A DNA stretch of 64,000 bases, from positions 1,303,001-1,367,000 of the forward strand of contig CP104974.1 in NCBI GenBank assembly GCA_025452255.1. Reading direction: 5' to 3'. Under the pieces are notes generated by a model, which was not told the origin of the DNA, made no database searches, and saw only the letters and a program-made list of their open reading frames with translations. This document shows, piece by piece, positions 58,671 to 64,000 of this stretch. The DNA is from Devosia sp. A8/3-2 (GTDB lineage Bacteria; Pseudomonadota; Alphaproteobacteria; Rhizobiales; Devosiaceae). Position 1 is the first letter of the stretch; every line of letters begins with the position of its first letter. The translations under genes and the position numbers were made by a program.

Positions 58671-59864
58671 TTAGCTGCGCGGCTGCACTACGGCCAGCAC
58701 CGGGGTCAGCGCCGACAAAATCGCTGCCGGGGTGAGCGGACCGGCGACCGACAGGCCGTCCACGATATAGCCGCCGACCACCGCACCCATGGCGATGGCA
58801 AGCTGGAAGCAGACCACCATAAGGCTTCCCGAGGCCTCCAGTGCATCCAGCGCGGCGCGCGACAGATTGGTCTGCAACACGATGGGTGCCGTGCCGAAGG
58901 CAAAGCCCCAGAGCGCCACGAAACCGAAGGCCGCGCCGGTATGGCTGCCCCAAAGCACCGGGGCCGGGGCGGCAATGCCCAGCGTCGTGCCGGTCGTGGC
59001 CGTGGCTGCCTGGATATTGGTATCGGCCATGCGGCCGCCGGCGATATTGCCGATAACGCTGGCCACGCCATAACCGAGCAGGGCCCGAGCGACGGCGCTG
59101 GCGGGCAGCTGGGTCACCTGTTCGAGGAAGGGGCGCACATAGACAAAGCCTGCGAAATGGCCGGTGACCAGCAGGAGCACGGCGAGCATGCCCAGCTGGA
59201 TACCCCGGCGACCCATGAGGCGGAACACGTCGCCAAGGCGCGTGCCTTCGCCAGCAGGCAGGCTGGGCAGGCTGACCAATTGCAGCAACATGGCAATGGC
59301 CGCCGCTCCGGCCGTCGCGGCCATGGCGGTGCGCCAGCCGATCCAGTCACTGAGCAGGGCGCCGATGGATGGGGCGGCAATGGTGGCCAGCGATACCCCC
59401 ACAAAGATGATGGACATGCCCCGGCCCAGCGAATTGACGCCGACGAGCCGGGCAACCACCGCAGCCGAAAGCGACCAGAAGCCGCTCAGCGCAATGCCCA
59501 GCCCCGCGCGGCCCAGCAGCAAAAGCCAGAAGTCGGTGGCCATGGCCGCCGAGATATTGGAGGCGATGGCCGGGGCGCTGAGCCCGACCAGCACCGTCTT
59601 GCGGTTGAGCTTGCCGATGGCGGAATTGGCAAAGAGCGCTGCGACGGCGCCGACGCTGGCCGTGGCTGTCACCACTTGGCCGGCCGTGCCTTCGCTGATG
59701 CCCAGATCGGCGGCCATTGGGGTCAAGAGGCCCGCTGGCAGGAATTCGGCCGATACCAGCGCAAAGGTGGCGGCGGCCATGGAAACCACGGCCAGCCAAG
59801 TGCTGGTGCTCCAGCGGCTTGGCGCGGAGGCGTCGCCGTCCAGAGGAATGGTTGTGTCGGTCAT
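58671..59864 (-). CDS. MFS transporter, DHA1 type
   Basis: The intact 397-residue protein has twelve hydrophobic segments. It starts with a polar tail, then LAVVSMAAATFALVSAEFLP then AGLLTPMAADLG, the DHA1 N-terminus, and motif A as FANSAIGKLNRKTVLVG. It also has GRAGLGIALSGFWSLSAA, GWRTAMAATAGAAAIAM and GGRMADTN. This resembles the sugar-efflux and purine-efflux subgroups (SotB/NepI). It is convergent with the GH127 gene and follows the AraC regulator gene on the same strand, 60 bases apart, so the pair is probably linked: a regulator with its pump. Confidence 0.83.
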   Translation of the reverse strand: MTDTTIPLDGDASAPSRWSTSTWLAVVSMAAATFALVSAEFLPAGLLTPMAADLGISEGTAGQVVTATASVGAVAALFANSAIGKLNRKTVLVGLSAPAIASNISAAMATDFWLLLLGRAGLGIALSGFWSLSAAVVARLVGVNSLGRGMSIIFVGVSLATIAAPSIGALLSDWIGWRTAMAATAGAAAIAMLLQLVSLPSLPAGEGTRLGDVFRLMGRRGIQLGMLAVLLLVTGHFAGFVYVRPFLEQVTQLPASAVARALLGYGVASVIGNIAGGRMADTNIQAATATTGTTLGIAAPAPVLWGSHTGAAFGFVALWGFAFGTAPIVLQTNLSRAALDALEASGSLMVVCFQLAIAMGAVVGGYIVDGLSVAGPLTPAAILSALTPVLAVVQPRS

Positions 59865-59924
59865 AGAAGAGTCTCCAGAATTTGGAGGAACTTCATAGAC
59901 GAGGCGCGCCGGACGATATGTGTC

Positions 59925-60913
59925 CTAAAATCCGAATTCCATGTCCGTTTGTCTGGAAGACTCCCGCCGGACCGCGCCGGGCGAGGCGCCGGTGGTGCGC
60001 TTGAAGGCGCGGGCAAACGAGGCTTCCGATTCATAGCCCAGCCGGATGGCGACTTCGGCAACGGTCAGACTGCCTCGGCCCAGCCATTCTCGGCCCAGTT
60101 GCATGCGCCAGCGCGTCAGATAATGGGCGGCGCCTTCGCCCACCAGCGCACTGAAGCGTTCGGCAAAGACCGAGCGGGATTGCCCGGCAACATTGGCCGG
60201 GCTCTCCACCGTCCAGCCGCGGCCCGGATCGCGATGCATGGCGGCTAGCGCCCGGCCCACATGCACATCGCGGATGGCGGCGAGCCAGCCGGTGGTGGAC
60301 GAACTGGTGCAATCGACCCAGCAGCGGATCAGCCGGGCGGTGAGCAGGTCCGCCATGCGCGACAGAATGGTGGCCCCACCCATGCGGGGCTGGCCGGCCT
60401 CGGCCGTCATGGCCGCGAGCAGGGGCGCGACCAGTGGATCCTTGGCAGCGACATCGCAGCCGCGGATGACGGTGGGCATCAGGTTGAGCAGTGGATGCAG
60501 CGCACGGGCGCCCAGCGCCATCGAGCCGCAAAACAGCGTGCTGGTTTCCCCGGTCCCTTCATGAAGAACCTCGCAGACATTGCCGCCAAAGGTCTTGACT
60601 CGGCAGGTCTTGATCGAGGTGCAGGGCACCTCGGGCGCGCTGGCGAGGCGGTGGGCGATGCCCCGGGGCAGCAGCACGAGATCGCCATCGCGCAATTCCT
60701 GCCAGCCATGCTCCTCGGTAAACAGCCAGCAGGGGCCCTTGCTGACGAAATGGAAGCGCAGCAGGGGCTGTTCGGAAAGGTAATGCCCCGTGGATGGCGC
60801 AATTCGCAGCGGCCATAATTGACCCCGCTGAGGCGAAAGTCCTGCAGAACTTCGCTCAGCGCGTCCATGGGGACGCTGGGAGACAGACTTGGTACGGACG
60901 GATGATCAAGCAT
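59925..60913 (-). CDS. AraC-family regulator with cupin sensor domain (frameshifted near 60750)
   Basis: The product is about 330 residues. The N-terminal sensor part is a cupin_6-type domain: LSEVLQDFRLSGVNYGRCEL, then in the second frame DGDLVLLPRGIAHRLASAPE. The C-terminal AraC domain has two helix-turn-helix motifs: WTVESPANVAGQSRSVFAER and SLTVAEVAIRLGYESEASFA then RAFKRTTGASPGAVRR. This type activates a neighbouring gene in response to a small molecule. Its neighbour is the MFS pump at 58671-59864. The frame changes near 60750, within the stretch that should read PLLRFHFVSKGPCWLFTEEH. Confidence 0.85.
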
Positions 60914-61033
60914 GGCAGTAGATTAGGCATTGATCGTCCCGCGGAGCAAGGGATGGATTTCGAATGCTGGTATGCAGGGCAGTCGCGTCTGCCCTCCCCA
61001 CTCGGGGGAGGATGTCGGCTGGGGTTCGTGCCC
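60914..61033. repeat. Intergenic region with a REP-like palindrome
   Basis: Between the AraC gene and the next MFS gene, the sequence around 60990-61015 (CTCCCC-ACTCG-GGGGAG) belongs to the same GGGGAG-type repeat group as at 3207 and 4675. Confidence 0.4.
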
Positions 61034-62248
61034 CTATTCGGCTGGTTGGAGGTGAGCGTCCGGGCAGTCGGGATTGCCAGCCAGTGTCTTCTGGCCCAGC
61101 AGGATGGTGGCGAAGGCCAGTACGGCCGCGATGACCGAGACCCAGAAGCCATTGGCGGGACCATAGGTGTCGACCACCCAGCCGGTGAGGAAGGCACCCA
61201 GCGCCATGCCGATACCGATGCCGGTAACCACCCGTGTGATGCCCTCGGTGAGGATGGCGGCAGGAACGCGACGCTCGACCAGCCCGAAGGCGGTGATGAA
61301 GGTGGGCGAGATGGCCACGCCACTGACAAAGATCGCCAAGGCCAGCAGTGGCACGGATTGCACGAAGAGCAATGGCACGGCCGTGATGGCCAGCACGGAC
61401 AGAGCGATGGCCAATTGCCGTTCCAACGGCATTTTGAGATTGAGTGCGCCGATGATCAGCCCGACAACGAAGGAGCCGACGGCATAGACACCGATCACCG
61501 TGCTGGCCGCGCTGGGCTGGCCCCGTGCCTCGGTGATGGCGACGACGCTAACTTCGGCGGTGGCGAAGATCGCGCCGACGAAAATCAAGGCCGGGGTGAT
61601 GATCTGCACGGGCCGTTGCCAGATGGCGGAGGCACCGGAGGTTTCAGCGCTGCTGCGCGTTCTGGGCTGGGTGGAACGCTGCACGATGAAGGCGAGGCCG
61701 CCCACGGCGAGCAAGACGGTGCTGACTACGAGGCCGGCTTCGGGAAAGAGGGAGACGCTGAGGCCCACCGAGAGCGAGGCTCCAGCAATATAGACCAATT
61801 CATCGGCGGCGGATTCAAAAGCAAAGGCGGTGTTCAGCTCGGGCCGGTCGTGGAACAATTCGCTCCAGCGGGCGCGCAACATGGCGGGAAAGCTGGGCAT
61901 GACCGAGGCGCCAAGCGCTGCGGCAAAGAGCGTCCGAGCCGGCCAGCCTTGATTGGCGGCGAAGGTCAGCACGGCAAAGGCGATAATGGCAATGACGGTA
62001 GTGGGCGCCAGCACCCGGGCTCGGCCGAGCCGGTCGACGACGCGCGAAATTTGCGGGGCGAGCAGGGCATTGGTCAGTGCATAGGCGGCCGAGACGGCGC
62101 CGGCGAGCCAATATTCGCCATGGGTCTGGGACAGCATGGCGACAATGCCGATGGGCGCCATGGCGATGGGCATGCGAGCGAAAAAGCCGGCGCTGGCGAA
62201 TGCCTTGGCCCCGGGGGCTTTGAAAATCTGTGCATAGGGGTTCGACAT
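61034..62248 (-). CDS. MFS efflux transporter controlled by divergent TetR
   Basis: The intact 404-residue protein has twelve hydrophobic segments. Marks include GFFARMPIAMAPIGIVAMLS, a first-helix pattern of small exporters; VSAAYALTNALLAPQISRVV then DRLGRARVL (motif A-like); and VVTGIGIGMALGAFLTGWVV. The transporter class resembles actinobacterial and rhizobial MFS exporters without assigned substrate. It is divergent from a tetR gene and both share a 121-base region with three ATACG-N3-CGTAT operators, so expression is probably induced by its own substrate. Confidence 0.85.
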   Translation of the reverse strand: MSNPYAQIFKAPGAKAFASAGFFARMPIAMAPIGIVAMLSQTHGEYWLAGAVSAAYALTNALLAPQISRVVDRLGRARVLAPTTVIAIIAFAVLTFAANQGWPARTLFAAALGASVMPSFPAMLRARWSELFHDRPELNTAFAFESAADELVYIAGASLSVGLSVSLFPEAGLVVSTVLLAVGGLAFIVQRSTQPRTRSSAETSGASAIWQRPVQIITPALIFVGAIFATAEVSVVAITEARGQPSAASTVIGVYAVGSFVVGLIIGALNLKMPLERQLAIALSVLAITAVPLLFVQSVPLLALAIFVSGVAISPTFITAFGLVERRVPAAILTEGITRVVTGIGIGMALGAFLTGWVVDTYGPANGFWVSVIAAVLAFATILLGQKTLAGNPDCPDAHLQPAE

Positions 62249-62293
62249 TTCGGACCGTCCTCGACATTAATGAAGTGCCACCGCAGGTTTCAC

Positions 62294-62370
62294 ATACGCG
62301 GCGTATAACAATTAAATAGTCGCATACGAAACGTATGTCAATTGACATTCGACGCGTATGTGAATAGGTA
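62294..62370. promoter_or_regulatory. Divergent promoters with three TetR-type operators
   Basis: Operators: O1 ATACG-CGG-CGTAT at 62294-62306, O2 ATACG-AAA-CGTAT at 62324-62336, O3 ATTCG-ACG-CGTAT at 62347-62359. The MFS promoter (minus strand) has -35 TTGACA at 62341-62336 and -10 TATTTA at 62318-62313, spacer 17, with O2 filling the spacer. The tetR promoter (plus) has -35 TTGACA at 62342-62347 and a weaker -10 TAGGTA at 62365-62370, spacer 17, with O3 in the spacer. The two -35 boxes form the palindrome TGTCAATTGACA. Confidence 0.75.
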
Positions 62371-62966
62371 TGGCTATGACCCGCAGAACCCGCAGCGAGA
62401 TGATCGTCGAAACCCGCGCCAAGCTGATTGCCGCCGGACGGCAGGCCTTTGCCACGCTGGGCTATGCCGAGGCCTCGATGGACGATTTCACCGCAGCGGC
62501 CGGGCTGACGCGCGGGGCGCTTTATCACCATTTCGGCGACAAGAAGGGGTTGTTCGAGGCGGTCGTTGCCCAGATCGACGGGGAAATGAACACGCGGCTG
62601 AAAGAGCGCGCTGCCGTGGCGCCAAGCCGGTGGGAGAGCTTTGTCGAGGAGGGGATCGGCTATATCGAAATGGCGCTGGAACCCGAGATCGGGCGCATTT
62701 TGTTGCGCGATGGCCCGGCCGTGCTGGGCGATCCCGCGTCCTGGCCCAGCGCCAATGCCTGCATCATGACAATGAAGGCGAGCCCGGACGCCCTGCTGAA
62801 TGACGGCGTGATCCGCAACGTCGATACCGAAGCGACTGCCCGCATGGTCAACGGCGCGTCATGCTATGCGGCGCAATGGATCGCCAATGCGGAGGACCCG
62901 GTGGCGATCTCAAAACGCGCGGCGGAGGCTTATCGCCAATTGATCGAAGGCTTATTGCGGCAGTAA
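62370..62966 (+). CDS. TetR-family transcriptional regulator
   Basis: The intact product of about 198 residues has an N-terminal TetR helix-turn-helix: RAKLIAAGRQAFATLGYAEA then SMDDFTAAAGLTRGALYHHF and GDKKGLFEAVVAQID. The C-terminal ligand domain (ALEPEIGRILLRDGPAVLGD) resembles the TetR_C_33-like group. Start ATG is 62370 or 62376; the predicted -10 ends at 62370, so the mRNA may be nearly leaderless and start at 62376. It should repress itself and the divergent MFS pump through the three operators upstream. Confidence 0.88.
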   Translation: MAMTRRTRSEMIVETRAKLIAAGRQAFATLGYAEASMDDFTAAAGLTRGALYHHFGDKKGLFEAVVAQIDGEMNTRLKERAAVAPSRWESFVEEGIGYIEMALEPEIGRILLRDGPAVLGDPASWPSANACIMTMKASPDALLNDGVIRNVDTEATARMVNGASCYAAQWIANAEDPVAISKRAAEAYRQLIEGLLRQ

Positions 62967-62978
62967 CGGCCCCTGAAG

Positions 62979-63338
62979 TCACGTGCCGCTATTGAGGAAC
63001 AGCACCCGCGTCAGCTGGGTGTAATTGGCCTCGAGCGCCATCAACGCCACAAAGACCAGAATGAGGACCGGCGGTACTAGGATGGCGTAGCTCAGCGCCA
63101 GCCGCTCCCAGCGCATATGCATGAAGATCGAGACGATGAGCCCTGCCTTGAGCAGCATCAGCGCCAGGATCAGGCCCCAGCGCAGCAGGCCCCGGAATTG
63201 CAAAATATCGACCATGTACGAGCCGACGCTGAGAATGAAGAGCCAGACCCAGACCACCAGATAGAGCCGGATGGGATGTTGTTGGCTGTCGTCGTGGCTC
63301 GGGGCGGGCGTTGCGGAGGCGGTCGCTGAATGACTCAT
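62979..63338 (-). CDS. Cytochrome oxidase subunit IV (COX4_pro/CyoD type)
   Basis: The intact product from ATG 63338 (MSHSATASATPAPSHDDSQQ) is 119 residues with three membrane helices: LYLVVWVWLFILSVGSYMVD, GLILALMLLKAGLIVSIFMH and LSYAILVPPVLILVFVALMA. The LKAGLIVSIFMHMRWE segment is the hallmark of prokaryotic subunit IV of caa3/bo3-type heme-copper oxidases. It follows subunit III on the same strand with five bases between them, so it is the end of an oxidase operon that continues beyond the window. Confidence 0.85.
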   Translation of the reverse strand: MSHSATASATPAPSHDDSQQHPIRLYLVVWVWLFILSVGSYMVDILQFRGLLRWGLILALMLLKAGLIVSIFMHMRWERLALSYAILVPPVLILVFVALMALEANYTQLTRVLFLNSGT

Positions 63339-63343
63339 CTCAA

Positions 63344-64000
63344 TCACCACAGGTAAAAGAAGGCGAAAATGAAGACCCACACCAGATCGACGAAGTGCCA
63401 GTAAAGGCCCATGATTTCGACGATCTCATAGCGGCCCTTGCGGGCGGTGAAGAAGCCAGGGCGGCCGGTGTCGAAGTCGCCGCGCCAGACCTTGCGGGCG
63501 ACGATCAGCAGAAAGATGACGCCGATGCTGACATGGGTGCCGTGAAAGCCGGTGATCATGAAAAGATGGCGCCGAATTGCTGGGCGCCGAAGGGGTTCTC
63601 CCGTGGTCGCACGCCCTCGGAGATCAGCTTGCTCCATTCAAAGGCCTGCATGCCCACGAACATGGCGCCGAAGGCCGCAGTCAACAGCATGAGCACGGCG
63701 GTTTTCCTGCGGTCGCGGCGATAGCCGTAATTGACCGCCATGGCCATGGTGCCGCTCGAAGTGATCAGCACGAAGGTCATGATGGCGATGAGCAGCAGCG
63801 GCATGTGGTGACCGGCGATTTCCAGCGAGAAGACCTCGCTGGCATTGGGCCAGTCACGGTCGTCGACATGCGCGCCGTCATGTAGGAGAGCAGGAAACAG
63901 CCAAAGATGAAGGTGTCGCTGAGCAGGAACACCCACATCATCACCTTGCCCCGGGAGGCAGTCTTGAACGAGCGCTGGTCGGAGGACCAATCCGCAGTAA
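63344..64000 (-). CDS. Cytochrome c oxidase subunit III, partial at window edge (frameshifted near 63855 and 63565)
   Basis: The gene runs off the right edge. From the edge inward it reads KVMMWVFLLSDTFIFGCFLL then SYMTARMS (helices 1-2 with the conserved Asp), ASEVFSLEIAGHHMPLLLIA, TSSGTMAMAVNYGYRRDRRK, GAMFVGMQAFEWSKLISEGV, MITGFHGTHVSIGVIFLLIV and YEIVEIMGLYWHFVDLVWVF, then IFAFFYLW, the invariant subunit III end (GLYWHFVDxVW). Two frame changes split it. Subunit III stabilises the heme-copper oxidase of the respiratory chain. Subunits I and II should lie just outside the window. Confidence 0.9.

Noticed and set aside
58620..60248. 542-codon plus-strand open frame, and a similar 504-codon one at 60794-62308
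   Set aside because: Both are antisense to well supported MFS and AraC genes, lack ribosome sites, and have the Gly/Gln/Arg composition typical of antisense frames.

Overview
The window reads as chromosomal DNA of a high-GC alphaproteobacterium of the order Hyphomicrobiales (Rhizobiales). A Devosia-like organism fits best, but that genus is an inference from gene content. The evidence is a TrcR (DUF1013) regulator, an RcdA-type CtrA-proteolysis adaptor, DUF1192, DUF465 and DUF4164 small proteins, the order yebC - ruvCAB - ybgC - tolQRAB - pal - cpoB - tilS - ftsH - glmM, a tkt - gap - pgk - fba carbon cluster, and TTAA-N7-TTAA CtrA-type boxes. No phage, insertion sequence, CRISPR array, tRNA or rRNA gene was recognised.

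Layout. 1-5000: tail of a hybrid histidine kinase, a 43-residue secreted peptide, a TspO-like membrane protein, a FrnE/DsbA-type oxidoreductase, an alpha/beta hydrolase, a Bcr/CflA efflux pump and rpsU. 5300-11000: hydrolase, purK and purE, two divergent DUF465 proteins, a TSUP transporter and a Kef-type antiporter. 11300-16700: trcR, a quinone oxidoreductase, DUF1192, a candidate sRNA with a CtrA box, rcdA, rpmE and an MsbA-like ABC exporter. 16700-22750: a MotA/OmpA-type envelope pair, a 2H phosphoesterase, a truncated globin, suhB, efp and a Sel1-repeat protein. 22750-31560: ThiE-like protein, fba, two GNAT acetyltransferases, pgk, three small genes, gap and tkt, all on the minus strand. 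31770-39000: DUF4164, zapA, an Na+/H+ antiporter, a parDE module, 6S RNA, fau, ymdB, yebC and two tandem GGDEF proteins. 39040-53600: ruvCAB, a metallophosphoesterase, the whole Tol-Pal operon, tilS, ftsH and glmM. 53700-64000: an outer-membrane barrel protein, a sugar locus (denD, LacI regulator, GH127 arabinofuranosidase, MFS pump, AraC regulator), a divergent tetR/MFS pair, and cytochrome oxidase subunits IV and III.

How the genes work together. Three themes stand out. The first is cell-envelope and division function: Tol-Pal, the MotA/OmpA pair, ZapA, FtsH, GlmM and the outer-membrane protein. The second is CtrA-style cell-cycle control: TrcR, RcdA and two CtrA-type boxes. The third is small, locally regulated modules: TetR/MFS, LacI/GH127 and ParDE, each with a readable palindromic operator.

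Caution. About 40 of roughly 70 genes carry one or more apparent frameshifts, or an in-frame TGA, including essential genes (ftsH, efp, rpsU, tkt, tolB, glmM). The breaks lie inside otherwise perfectly conserved proteins and occur about once per kilobase, which points to an uncorrected draft consensus rather than real gene decay. Broken genes are annotated here across their breaks, with approximate break positions. I found regulatory sites worth testing but no clearly new biological system.
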